Part shown: piece after piece, positions 36,308 to 44,331 of the stretch
Layout: each line of letters opens with the position of its first letter
Position numbering within the stretch: position 1 is the first letter of the stretch
The notes under the pieces: generated by a model
The model's input: the letters and a program-made list of their open reading frames with translations, nothing else
The model's database searches: none
Told to the model about the DNA's origin: nothing
Program-made: the position numbers and the translations under genes
Assembly (NCBI RefSeq): GCF_050897975.1
Contig: NZ_JBPAXY010000005.1
Span: 455,604 to 519,603 of the forward strand
Source: Pseudooceanicola sp050897975
GTDB taxonomy: Bacteria > Pseudomonadota > Alphaproteobacteria > Rhodobacterales > Rhodobacteraceae
Length of the DNA stretch: 64,000 bases
Reading direction: 5' to 3'

Positions 36308-36862
36308 GGGGGGCACTCCTTCAGGCCTGAGACGGGCTTTGCGTCAAGGTGCGCATTTTGGCGCAAGGAACAAGGGGCGCCGCGCAGATCGCCGAAACAA
36401 CCGGCTGCGCCTTGGCGCACGGCCATTGCTGCACCGCAGCATGGCGCGCCGCCAAAGCGGTTTGGAAACGGCAGCGCGACGCAGACTCCAGCCAGGCGCA
36501 CGGCCCGGAGCCCCGCCAGGCATTCATTTCCACACATATAATCGAAACGACGTAGCGTCACGAATCCCAGGCTTGTTTTACTGGGGTGCCGCACATATTC
36601 CGCCCAATTCTTGGGCATTAAGGCGGCGTTCACTTTAGGTCATGATTGCTTATGCGCTTGCTGCATAGCGGCGTTGAGGATCCGTCCATTGTGCATACGC
36701 AGCAAATGCGCAAATAAGGTCACAACAGCGGCGACGGAGACAGCCGGAACGTTAGCGCCAACAAGCGGCGCAAGGGACCGGAACCTGAACTGCGATACTA
36801 GTTTACACCTGTTTTCGACCCGTTCCCACGATGTCGAGTTCGTTACGTGAAGGATGAGTGAA
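36308..36862. other. Long leader region between mrp and the DUF1127 gene
   Basis: 555 bases, less GC-rich than the genes. It holds an imperfect hairpin GCCAT(T)GCTGC-ACC-GCAGCATGGC at 36422-36445, a perfect TATAAT at 36537-36542 without a good -35 box, and the heat-shock-like promoter candidate listed separately. No frame looks coding. Confidence 0.5.
36572..36599 (+). promoter_or_regulatory. Candidate RpoH-type (sigma-32) promoter for the DUF1127-CcsR unit
   Basis: CTTGTT (36572-36577), 14-base spacer, CACATATT (36592-36599), close to the sigma-32 pattern CTTGAA-N14-CCCCATNT. The matching unit in Rhodobacter sphaeroides is RpoHI/RpoHII-dependent, which makes the match plausible. The leader to the ATG would be long, about 260 nt. 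Confidence 0.35.
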
Positions 36863-37081
36863 ATGGCATACGCAACCCACACCCCGGCCTCCCTGGCCCC
36901 GCAGTCCGGCTTCCCCCGGTTCCTCGGTTCGGTGGCGGCCCGCTACGCACGCTACTCCAAATACCGGCGCAGCATTTCCGAGCTGTCCGCGCTTACCAAC
37001 CGTGAGTTGTCGGACCTGGGCCTGCACCGGTCGATGATCAAGTCGGTCGCCTACGAGGAAGCCTACGGCGCCTCGGCGTAA
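36863..37081 (+). CDS. DUF1127 small basic protein (CcaF1-like)
   Basis: 72 residues. The C-terminal half is the DUF1127 domain: YRRSISELSALTNRELSDLGL followed by HRSMIKSVAYEEAYG, an arginine-rich helical piece. In Rhodobacter sphaeroides the DUF1127 protein RSP_6037 (CcaF1) is encoded directly before the CcsR RNAs and was reported to bind RNA and affect RNA maturation; this gene has the same place before the hairpin array. The ATG at 36863 has AAGGA eight bases upstream; the ATG at 36854 sits inside that site and was rejected. No terminator between the stop codon and the first hairpin 18 bases on, so gene and RNAs are one transcript. Confidence 0.88.
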   Translation: MAYATHTPASLAPQSGFPRFLGSVAARYARYSKYRRSISELSALTNRELSDLGLHRSMIKSVAYEEAYGASA

Positions 37082-37097
37082 CGACACCTGGGATCAG

Positions 37098-37167
37098 TCG
37101 GCCCTCTCCTCCTCCCTGGGCCACTGAGACTGGCGGCGGTGCCTCTCCTCCTCCCTGGCACCGCCGC
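37098..37167 (+). ncRNA. CcsR/cuckoo-type RNA, unit 1
   Basis: Two hairpins with the identical 15-nt loop CTCTCCTCCTCCCTG. The first has a short stem GGCC/GGCC (37100-37122); the second a 10-bp stem GCGGCGGTGC/GCACCGCCGC (37133-37167). The loop contains CCUCCUCCC, an anti-Shine-Dalgarno sequence. This unit starts 16 bases after the DUF1127 stop codon. Confidence 0.85.
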
Positions 37168-37200
37168 ACCGAATACCGGAGCTAAAGGCTCCACCACAGT

Positions 37201-37274
37201 TCGCCACCCTCTCCTCCTCCCTGGGTGGTGATGTCAGTCCCGGCGGGAGCTCTCCTCCTCCCTGCTCCCGCCGG
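37201..37274 (+). ncRNA. CcsR/cuckoo-type RNA, unit 2
   Basis: First hairpin TCGCCACC/GGTGGTGA (37201-37231, one G-U pair); second CCGGCGGGAG/CTCCCGCCGG (37240-37274). An outer stem GTCAGT/ACTGAC (37233-37238 with 37278-37283) extends the second hairpin. Both loops are CTCTCCTCCTCCCTG. Confidence 0.85.
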
Positions 37275-37291
37275 AACACTGACAGCCCATA

Positions 37292-37364
37292 CGGTCGCTC
37301 TCTCCTCCTCCCTGAGCGGTCGTTGTATCCCGGAGATGCCTCTCCTCCTCCCTGGCATCTCCGG
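37292..37364 (+). ncRNA. CcsR/cuckoo-type RNA, unit 3
   Basis: First hairpin CGGTCGCT/AGCGGTCG (37292-37322, two G-U pairs); second CCGGAGATGC/GCATCTCCGG (37330-37364). Both loops are the same 15-mer as in the other units. Only 17 nt separate it from unit 2. Confidence 0.85.
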
Positions 37365-37406
37365 ACCCATTCAGGGGACGTTCCGCAAGGTCCTTCCCCA
37401 GCCAGT

Positions 37407-37480
37407 TCGCCGCTCTCTCCTCCTCCCTGAGCGGTGATGTCAGTCCCGGCGGGAGCTCTCCTCCTCCCTGCTCCCGCCGG
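37407..37480 (+). ncRNA. CcsR/cuckoo-type RNA, unit 4
   Basis: First hairpin TCGCCGCT/AGCGGTGA (37407-37437); second CCGGCGGGAG/CTCCCGCCGG (37446-37480), with outer stem GTCAGT/ACTGAC at 37439-37444 and 37484-37489. Nearly a copy of unit 2, 206 nt downstream. Confidence 0.85.
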
Positions 37481-37497
37481 AACACTGACAGCAGATA

Positions 37498-37570
37498 CGG
37501 TCGCTCTCTCCTCCTCCCTGAGCGCCCGTTGTATCCCGGAGATGCCTCTCCTCCTCCCTGGCATCTCCGG
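37498..37570 (+). ncRNA. CcsR/cuckoo-type RNA, unit 5
   Basis: First hairpin CGCT/AGCG with further outer pairs (37498-37528); second CCGGAGATGC/GCATCTCCGG (37536-37570). A copy of unit 3, 206 nt downstream, with a T-to-C change that breaks one outer pair in the first hairpin. Confidence 0.85.
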
Positions 37571-37611
37571 ACCCATATCGGGGACGTTCCGAACGGTCCT
37601 TCCCCAGACTT

Positions 37612-37685
37612 TCGCCGCTCTCTCCTCCTCCCTGAGCGGTGATGCCAAGACCGGCGGAGGCTCTCCTCCTCCCTGCCTCCGCCGG
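37612..37685 (+). ncRNA. CcsR/cuckoo-type RNA, unit 6
   Basis: First hairpin TCGCCGCT/AGCGGTGA (37612-37642); second CCGGCGGAGG/CCTCCGCCGG (37651-37685) with an outer stem CCAAGA/TCTTGG (37645-37650 with 37689-37694). The outer stem differs in sequence from GTCAGT/ACTGAC of units 2 and 4 but pairs equally well, which is covariation. Confidence 0.85.
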
Positions 37686-37702
37686 ACGTCTTGGACGACA
37701 TA

Positions 37703-37785
37703 CGCGGCCCTCTCCTCCTCCCTGGGCCCGCGTTGATTGACCGCGGTGCCCTCTCCTCCTCCCTGGGCACCGCGGTTTTTCATTT
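37703..37785 (+). ncRNA. CcsR/cuckoo-type RNA, unit 7 (last, ends in terminator)
   Basis: First hairpin CGCGGCC/GGCC(C)GCG (37703-37732); second an 11-bp stem ACCGCGGTGCC/GGCACCGCGGT (37740-37776) followed by TTTTCATTTTC. The last hairpin thus doubles as anti-Shine-Dalgarno loop and terminator. Confidence 0.85.
37740..37785 (+). terminator. Rho-independent terminator of the DUF1127-CcsR transcript
   Basis: 11-bp GC-rich stem (37740-37750 with 37766-37776) directly followed by a T run. It is the only hairpin of the fourteen with a T tail, so the whole array is likely one primary transcript that is then cut. Confidence 0.8.
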
Positions 37786-38136
37786 TCAGGACAGGTGGTT
37801 GTTGGGCGTCAGCCCAGCTGCGCAGGGGGCCTTGCCCCCTCTTGGGCCCCTGCCGGGCTCAATTCGCCCCCAGAGCATTTGTAGCTTCAGGATAGAGTGC
37901 GCCGAAGCCCGGCGCGGCACCGTTGCCCCGCAAGACCAGGGCCCTGCGACCACCCCTTTGCGCAAGTCCGGCACAGCTGCGGGAGCGCCTTCTTTCCATT
38001 CGATGGCTGGAAATACTCCGGGGGGAATGACGCGCGCAGCGCGGCAGGGGGGCAGGGCCCCCTGCCTGTCACATGTGTCACCTGCGACGACCACCGGGCA
38101 GAGCGCCCGCCCCCTCCGATCCGTTGATGCAAACCC
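37786..38136. repeat. Gap after the RNA array with dispersed repeats (R5)
   Basis: 351 bases between the array and the uvrD stop. Holds C-run/G-run inverted repeats (AGGGGGCCTTGCCCCCT; GGGGGGCAGGGCCCCCT) and a minus-strand core at 38005-38026 (GGCTGGAAATACTCCGGGG on plus). No gene seen. Confidence 0.6.
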
Positions 38137-40575
38137 TCAGAAGGGCACGTCATCCGGATTGGTGACGAATTTCGCCACGACCTTCTTCACCCCGGCCTTG
38201 TCGAAGGCGATCTCGAGCTTGTCACCCTCGACCCCCAGGATCTCGCCATAGCCGAACTTCTGGTGGAACACCCGCTCGCCTACCGTGTGGGACGAAGCGG
38301 CGGTCATGTCGATGACCGGGCTGCGGCTTTCGCGCGGCTGGCTGACCGGGCGCTCGCCCGCGCGGGCCTGCATCCGGCGCCAGCCGGGGGAGTTGTAGAC
38401 ATTGGCCTCGGCCATGCGCGTCTCGATCCCCGATTGCACCGACCCGCCCGAGGCCGCACCATAGCCGCCACCGTAGAGACCCGGGGGCGTCAGCACCTCG
38501 ACATCCTCTTCCGACAACTCGTCGATGAACCGCGAGGGCAGCTGGCTTTGCCATTGCCCGAAGACCCGCCGGTTGCCCGCGAAGGAGATCGTGCACAGCT
38601 CTTCGGCGCGGGTGATGCCCACATAGGCCAGGCGGCGCTCCTCTTCGAGGCCCTTCAGGCCCGATTCGTCCATCGAGCGTTGCGAGGGAAAGAGCCCGTC
38701 TTCCCAGCCGGGCAGGAAGACCACCGGAAACTCCAGCCCCTTGGCCGCGTGCAGGGTCATGATCGACACCTTGGGTTCGGCATCGTCGTTGCGTTCGTTG
38801 TCCATGATCAGCGCGACATGTTCGAGGAACCCTTGCAGGTTGTCGAAATTGTCCAGCGCCTTGACCAGTTCCTTGAGGTTCTCCAGCCGGCCGGGCGAAT
38901 CCGGGTTCTTGTCGTTCTGCCACATCTCGGTGTAGCCCGATTCGTCGAGGATCTGTTCGGCCAGCTCGACATGGGAAAACGGCGCCTGGGGCCGGTCGTC
39001 GTCCATCACCACATCGTCTTCATCCGCCAGGGTGGCGGCGGTGGTGTGCAGCCGGGCCACCTCGTGCCAGCGGTCGATCTGGTCGATGAACAGCGACAGC
39101 TGCGCCGCGCCCTTCCCCGTAAGTCCCTTGTCCTGCAACAGGATCCGCGCCCCATCCAGCAGCGAGGTGCCATTGGCCCGGGCCGCCATCTGGATCTTCT
39201 GCTGGGCCTTGTCGCCCAGGCCACGCTTGGGCTGGTTGACGATCCGCTCGAACGCCAGGTCATCGCTGGGCGAAGTCACCAGGCGGAAATAGGCCATGGC
39301 ATCGCGAATCTCGAGCCGTTCGTAGAAGCGCGGGCCGCCGATGACGCGATAGGGCAGGCCGATGGTCAGGAAGCGGTCTTCGAAGGCGCGCATCTGGTGC
39401 GAGGCGCGCACCAGGATCGCCATTTCATCGGCCGAGAAGCGGCGCAGCGCCCGAGTGCCGCCTTGCAGCGCCTCGATCTCGTCGCCGATCCAGCGGGCCT
39501 CTTCGTCGCCGTCCCAATGGCCGATCAGGCGGATCTTCTCGCCCTCTTCGGCCTCGGTCCACAGGGTCTTGCCCAGGCGGTTTTCATTGCCCGCGATCAC
39601 CGCCGAGGCGGCGGCCAGGATATGCGGGGTCGAGCGATAGTTCTGTTCCAGCCGCACCACCTTGGCGCCGGGAAAATCCTTTTCGAACCGCAGGATGTTG
39701 CCCACCTCGGCGCCGCGCCAGCCATAGATCGACTGGTCGTCATCGCCCACGCAGCAGATGTTCTTATGCGCCCCCGCCAGCAGACGCAGCCACATGTACT
39801 GCGCCACGTTGGTATCCTGGTATTCGTCCACCAGGATGTATTTGAACCAGCGCTGGTACTGCTCCAGCACATCGGGGTGGGCCTGGAAGATGGTGACCAT
39901 GTGCAGCAGCAGGTCACCGAAGTCGACCGCGTTCAGCTCGCGCAGGCGGGTCTGATAGTGTTCGTACAGCTCGGTGCCGCGATTGTTGAAATGCGGCGCT
40001 TCCGAGTTGGGCACCTTGGCCGGGGTCCAGCAGCGGTTCTTCCAGTGGTCGATCAGCCCGGCCAGCTGCCGCGCGGGCCAGCGTTTCTCGTCGATATTGG
40101 CGGCCGCGATCACCTGTTTCAGCAGGCGGATCTGGTCGTCGGTGTCCAGAATGGTGAAGTTGGTCTTCAGTCCCGCCAGTTCCGCATGGCGGCGCAGCAG
40201 TTTCACGCAGATAGCATGGAAGGTGCCCATCCAGCGCACGGAGTCGCGCACCGAGAAGGGCGGCGCCGCCAGCCGGTCCTTCATCTCTTTCGCGGCCTTG
40301 TTGGTGAAGGTGACGCACAGGATTTGGTCCGGACGGGCGCGCCCGGTAGTCATCAGATGCGCCACCCGCGCCATCAGCGCCTTGGTCTTGCCGGTGCCCG
40401 CCCCCGCCAGCATCAGCACCGGACCGTCCAGCGTCTCGACCGCCTCGCGCTGCGCGGGGTTCAGATCGTCCAGATAGGCGGTGCTGCGCATCCCGGCCAT
40501 GGCCCGCTGCGTGAGAGAGCCGCGCGCGGGCGCCGCCGCCGCTTCGAATGCGTCATCTTCGGAATAACTGCTCAT
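38137..40575 (-). CDS. uvrD: DNA helicase UvrD/PcrA (superfamily I)
   Basis: 812 residues, ATP-dependent 3'-5' helicase for excision and mismatch repair. Walker A GAGTGKT at 58-64, then CVTFTNKAAKEMKDRL, VDEYQDTNVAQYMWL, GDDDQSIYGWRGAEV, LEQNYRSTPHILAAAS and the C-terminal MTLHAAKGLEFPVVFLPGWEDG and RRLAYVGITRAEE. The C-terminal end (VFHQKFGYGEILGVEGDKLEIAFDKAGVKKV) is the usual UvrD/PcrA tail domain. Frame is open far upstream through the antisense of pyc, so the start must be chosen: ATG 40575 gives a family-like N-terminus. A LexA box lies 42 bases upstream, which predicts SOS control. Confidence 0.96.
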   Translation of the reverse strand: MSSYSEDDAFEAAAAPARGSLTQRAMAGMRSTAYLDDLNPAQREAVETLDGPVLMLAGAGTGKTKALMARVAHLMTTGRARPDQILCVTFTNKAAKEMKDRLAAPPFSVRDSVRWMGTFHAICVKLLRRHAELAGLKTNFTILDTDDQIRLLKQVIAAANIDEKRWPARQLAGLIDHWKNRCWTPAKVPNSEAPHFNNRGTELYEHYQTRLRELNAVDFGDLLLHMVTIFQAHPDVLEQYQRWFKYILVDEYQDTNVAQYMWLRLLAGAHKNICCVGDDDQSIYGWRGAEVGNILRFEKDFPGAKVVRLEQNYRSTPHILAAASAVIAGNENRLGKTLWTEAEEGEKIRLIGHWDGDEEARWIGDEIEALQGGTRALRRFSADEMAILVRASHQMRAFEDRFLTIGLPYRVIGGPRFYERLEIRDAMAYFRLVTSPSDDLAFERIVNQPKRGLGDKAQQKIQMAARANGTSLLDGARILLQDKGLTGKGAAQLSLFIDQIDRWHEVARLHTTAATLADEDDVVMDDDRPQAPFSHVELAEQILDESGYTEMWQNDKNPDSPGRLENLKELVKALDNFDNLQGFLEHVALIMDNERNDDAEPKVSIMTLHAAKGLEFPVVFLPGWEDGLFPSQRSMDESGLKGLEEERRLAYVGITRAEELCTISFAGNRRVFGQWQSQLPSRFIDELSEEDVEVLTPPGLYGGGYGAASGGSVQSGIETRMAEANVYNSPGWRRMQARAGERPVSQPRESRSPVIDMTAASSHTVGERVFHQKFGYGEILGVEGDKLEIAFDKAGVKKVVAKFVTNPDDVPF

Positions 40576-40887
40576 GGCCATCAGACTAGCGAAATCGCCG
40601 GACAAGGGAAAGAGACGTTCCCGCTCCGTTCTCTCTCTTTTTGCGCCAGGGCGATCCGGCGCCGAAGGGGGCGCCCCGCCGCCCCTGCCCGGCAGGTCGC
40701 AATCCGCCGGAATTGCGCCGCAGCCGATGCGCCTGCCCATCCCCGCGCCATGACAGGATAAGCCATGCGCTGAGCGAATTAATTGTTCATGCAAATTACT
40801 TCGGCACTTGCGCTGCGCTGCGGCATCGCGTTTGCTGGGGAAAAGGGGCGGATTTGCACGCCCCGTGCCTGCAGACGAGGAGCAGAC
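40576..40887. other. Divergent promoter region of uvrD and pyc
   Basis: 312 bases. Holds the LexA box at 40617-40631 near uvrD and, nearer pyc, a short AT-rich stretch (GCGAATTAATTGTTCATGCAA, two adjoining pieces, about 40774-40795) that may contain the pyc promoter. No gene. Confidence 0.5.
40617..40631. promoter_or_regulatory. LexA box (GTTC-N7-GTTC) for uvrD
   Basis: GTTC CCGCTCC GTTC, an exact match to the direct-repeat SOS box of alphaproteobacteria (GTTC-N7-GTTC), 42-56 bases before the uvrD start codon. Confidence 0.75.
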
Positions 40888-43800
40888 ATGGCCGAATTCC
40901 AGAAAATTCTCATCGCCAACCGGGGTGAAATCGCCATCCGGATCATGCGGGCGGCAAACGAGATGGGCAAGACGACCGTCGCCATCTATGCCGAAGAGGA
41001 CAAGCTGGGGCTGCATCGCTTCAAGGCGGACGAGGCCTACAAGATCGGCGAGGGGCTGGGCCCGGTCGCCGCCTATCTGTCGATCGAAGAGATCATCCGC
41101 GTCGCCAAGATGTCCGGGGCCGATGCGATTCACCCGGGCTATGGCCTGCTGTCCGAGAACCCCGAATTCGTCGATGCCTGCGTCGCGGCGGGCATCACCT
41201 TCATCGGGCCCAAGGCCGAGACCATGCGGGCCCTTGGCGACAAGGCCAGCGCGCGCAAGGTGGCCATCGCCGCGGGCGTGCCGGTGATCCCGGCCACCGA
41301 AGTGCTGGGCGATGACTTCGACGCCATCGAGAAAGAGGCGGCCGAGATCGGCTATCCGCTGATGCTGAAGGCCAGCTGGGGCGGCGGCGGGCGCGGGATG
41401 CGCCCGATCAACGGCCCGGAAGAGCTGAAGGACAAGGTGCTGGAAGGCCGCCGCGAAGCCGAGGCCGCCTTCGGCAATGGCGAGGGCTATCTGGAAAAGA
41501 TGATCACCCGCGCCCGCCACGTCGAGGTGCAGATCCTGGGCGACAAGCAGTGCCATATCTACCACCTCTATGAACGCGACTGTTCGGTGCAGCGCCGCAA
41601 CCAGAAGGTCGTCGAACGGGCCCCCGCCCCCTACCTTTCCGAGGCGCAGCGCGAGGAGATCTGCGAGCTGGGCCGCAAGATCTGTGCCCATGTGAATTAC
41701 GAATGCGCGGGCACCGTCGAGTTCCTGATGGATATGGAGACGGGCAAGTTCTACTTCATCGAGGTCAACCCCCGGGTGCAGGTGGAACACACCGTCACCG
41801 AAGAGGTTACGGGCATCGACATTGTCCAGGCCCAGATCATGATCGCCGAGGGCAAGAGCCTGGCCGAGGCCACCGGCAAGGCCAGCCAGTATGACGTGCG
41901 CCTGACCGGCCACGCGCTTCAGACCCGGATCACCACCGAGGATCCGCAGAACAACTTCATCCCCGACTATGGCCGCATCAGCGCCTATCGCTCGGCCACC
42001 GGGATGGGCATCCGCCTGGACGGCGGCACCGCCTATGCGGGGGGCGTGATCACCCGCTATTACGACAGCCTGCTGGTGAAGGTGACGGCCAGCGCCCAGA
42101 CGCCCGAGAAGGCCATCGCCCGCATGGACCGCGCGTTGCGCGAGTTCCGCATTCGCGGCGTCAGCACCAATATTGCCTTCGTGCAGAACCTGCTGAAGCA
42201 CCCGACCTTCCTGAACAATCAGTACAGCACGAAATTCATCGACACCACGCCCGAGCTGTTCGATTTCCGCACCCCCGCCGACCGGGGCACCAAGGTGCTG
42301 ACCTATATCGCCGACGTCACCGTCAACGGCCATCCCGAGACCAAGGGGCGCGCCGGTCTGCCCGAAGGGTTCAAACTGCCCTCCCCGCCCCCCGCCGGGC
42401 CGCAGGTGCCCCCGGGCAGCAAGACCCTGCTGGACGAAAAGGGCCCCAAGGCCGTGGCCGACTGGATGCTGGCGCAGAAGCCGCTGCTGATCACCGATAC
42501 CACCATGCGCGACGGCCATCAGTCGCTTCTGGCCACCCGGATGCGCTCGATCGACATGATCCGCGCCGCCCCCAGCTATGCCGCCAATCTGCCGCAGCTC
42601 TTCAGCCTGGAATGCTGGGGCGGCGCCACCTTCGACGTCGCCTTCCGCTTTCTGCAAGAGGATCCCTGGCAACGGCTGCGCGACATCCGCGCCGCCTGTC
42701 CCAATATCCTGACCCAGATGCTGCTGCGCGGCTCCAACGGGGTGGGCTATACCAACTATCCCGACAACGTGGTGCAGGCCTTCGTCAAACAGGCCGCCGC
42801 CACCGGCATGGATGTCTTCCGCGTCTTCGACAGCCTGAACTGGGTCGAGAACATGCGCGTTGCCATGGATGCGGTGATCGACACCGGCAAGATCTGCGAA
42901 GGCACAGTCTGCTACACCGGCGACATCCTGAACCCCGACCGGGCGAAATATGACCTGAAATACTACGTCGCCATGGCCAAGGAGCTGGAGGCGGCGGGCG
43001 CCCATGTGCTGGGCCTCAAGGATATGGCGGGGCTGCTGAAACCCGCCGCCGCGCGGGTGCTGTTCAAGGCGCTGAAGGACGAGATCCAGATCCCCATCCA
43101 CTTCCACACCCACGACACCTCGGGCATCGCGGGCGCCACCATACTGGCCGCCGCAGAGGCGGGCGTGGATGCCGCCGATGCGGCGATGGACAGCTTCTCG
43201 GGCAATACCTCGCAGCCGACCCTGGGCTCGATCGTCGAGGCGCTGATGCATACCGAGCGGGACACCGGGTTGGATATCGAACAGATCCGCCAGATGTCCG
43301 ACTACTGGGAAGCGGTGCGGGCGCAGTACGTGGCCTTCGAAAGCGGGATGCAGGCCCCGGCGTCGGAGGTTTATCTGCACGAGATGCCCGGCGGGCAGTT
43401 CACCAACCTGAAGGCGCAGGCGCGCTCGATGGGGTTGGAGGAACGCTGGCACGACGTGGCCCATACCTATGCCCAGGTGAACCAGATGTTCGGCGACATC
43501 GTGAAGGTGACGCCCTCGTCCAAGGTGGTGGGCGACATGGCGCTGATGATGGTCAGCCAGGGGCTGTCGCGCGAAGAGGTCGAGGATCCGGAGCGCGAGA
43601 TCTCCTTCCCCGACTCTGTGATCGACATGATGCGCGGCAACCTGGGCCAGCCCCCGGGCGGCTTCCCGCCCGCGCTGGTGGCCAAGATCCTGAAGGGCGA
43701 GGCGCCCAATACCGAACGTCCCGGTGCCCATCTGCCGCCCGTGGATTTCGAGGCGGTGCGCAAGGAGATCTCGGAAAAGCTCGGCGGGCGAGAGGTCGAC

Positions 43801-44331
43801 GACGAGGACGTCAACTCCTACCTGATGTACCCCAAGGTCTTCCTCGACTACGCCACCCGCCACGCCCTTTACGGCCCCGTGCGCACCCTGCCCACCAAGA
43901 CCTTCTTCTACGGCATGGAACAGGGCGAGGAGATCTCGGCCGAGATCGACCCCGGCAAGACGCTGGAGATTCGCCTGCAAGCCGTGGGCGAAACCCATGA
44001 GGACGGCGAGGCGCGGGTCTTCTTCGAGCTGAACGGCCAGCCCCGGGTGATCCGCGTGGCCGACCGATCGGCCACCGGCGGCGCCGCGGCGCGGCCCAAG
44101 GCGGATCCGACCAACGCGGCCCATGTGGCGGCCCCGATGCCGGGCGTCGTGGCCTCGATCGGGGTCAGCGCGGGCCAGGCGGTGAAACAGGGCGACCTGA
44201 TCCTGACCATCGAGGCGATGAAGATGGAAACCGGCCTGCACGCGGATCGCGACGGCACCATCAAGGCGGTGCATGTGACGCCCGGCGCGCAGATCGACGC
44301 CAAGGATCTGCTGGTGGAATACGAGGACTGA
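40888..44331 (+). CDS. pyc: Pyruvate carboxylase
   Basis: 1147 residues, the full single-chain form. It makes oxaloacetate from pyruvate, bicarbonate and ATP to refill the citrate cycle. Domain order: biotin carboxylase (about 1-455; KILIANRGEIAIRIMRAA, GGGGRGMR, EVNPRVQVEHTVTEE), carboxyltransferase (about 530-800; TTMRDGHQSLLATRMRS, ECWGGATFDVAFRFL, HFHTHDTSG), allosteric/linker part, and the C-terminal biotin carrier with TIEAMKMETG, biotin on Lys1112. ATG 40888 has ACGAGGAGCAGAC upstream. The frame opens earlier (40783) but that part is promoter DNA. Confidence 0.98.
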   Translation: MAEFQKILIANRGEIAIRIMRAANEMGKTTVAIYAEEDKLGLHRFKADEAYKIGEGLGPVAAYLSIEEIIRVAKMSGADAIHPGYGLLSENPEFVDACVAAGITFIGPKAETMRALGDKASARKVAIAAGVPVIPATEVLGDDFDAIEKEAAEIGYPLMLKASWGGGGRGMRPINGPEELKDKVLEGRREAEAAFGNGEGYLEKMITRARHVEVQILGDKQCHIYHLYERDCSVQRRNQKVVERAPAPYLSEAQREEICELGRKICAHVNYECAGTVEFLMDMETGKFYFIEVNPRVQVEHTVTEEVTGIDIVQAQIMIAEGKSLAEATGKASQYDVRLTGHALQTRITTEDPQNNFIPDYGRISAYRSATGMGIRLDGGTAYAGGVITRYYDSLLVKVTASAQTPEKAIARMDRALREFRIRGVSTNIAFVQNLLKHPTFLNNQYSTKFIDTTPELFDFRTPADRGTKVLTYIADVTVNGHPETKGRAGLPEGFKLPSPPPAGPQVPPGSKTLLDEKGPKAVADWMLAQKPLLITDTTMRDGHQSLLATRMRSIDMIRAAPSYAANLPQLFSLECWGGATFDVAFRFLQEDPWQRLRDIRAACPNILTQMLLRGSNGVGYTNYPDNVVQAFVKQAAATGMDVFRVFDSLNWVENMRVAMDAVIDTGKICEGTVCYTGDILNPDRAKYDLKYYVAMAKELEAAGAHVLGLKDMAGLLKPAAARVLFKALKDEIQIPIHFHTHDTSGIAGATILAAAEAGVDAADAAMDSFSGNTSQPTLGSIVEALMHTERDTGLDIEQIRQMSDYWEAVRAQYVAFESGMQAPASEVYLHEMPGGQFTNLKAQARSMGLEERWHDVAHTYAQVNQMFGDIVKVTPSSKVVGDMALMMVSQGLSREEVEDPEREISFPDSVIDMMRGNLGQPPGGFPPALVAKILKGEAPNTERPGAHLPPVDFEAVRKEISEKLGGREVDDEDVNSYLMYPKVFLDYATRHALYGPVRTLPTKTFFYGMEQGEEISAEIDPGKTLEIRLQAVGETHEDGEARVFFELNGQPRVIRVADRSATGGAAARPKADPTNAAHVAAPMPGVVASIGVSAGQAVKQGDLILTIEAMKMETGLHADRDGTIKAVHVTPGAQIDAKDLLVEYED

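Noticed and set aside
36611..36850. Plus-strand ORF (79 residues) before the DUF1127 gene
   Set aside because: Cys/Arg/Thr-rich, no ribosome site, lies in the leader of the DUF1127 transcript.
37094..37783. Minus-strand open frames with a REEERA-type protein repeat
   Set aside because: They are the reverse complement of the hairpin loops; no ribosome site, and the stem variation preserves RNA pairing, not protein sequence.
37098..37785. CRISPR-like array of a regularly repeated 15-mer
   Set aside because: Each repeat is the loop of its own hairpin, the flanks pair with each other, spacing alternates, and no cas gene is near. It is an RNA hairpin array.
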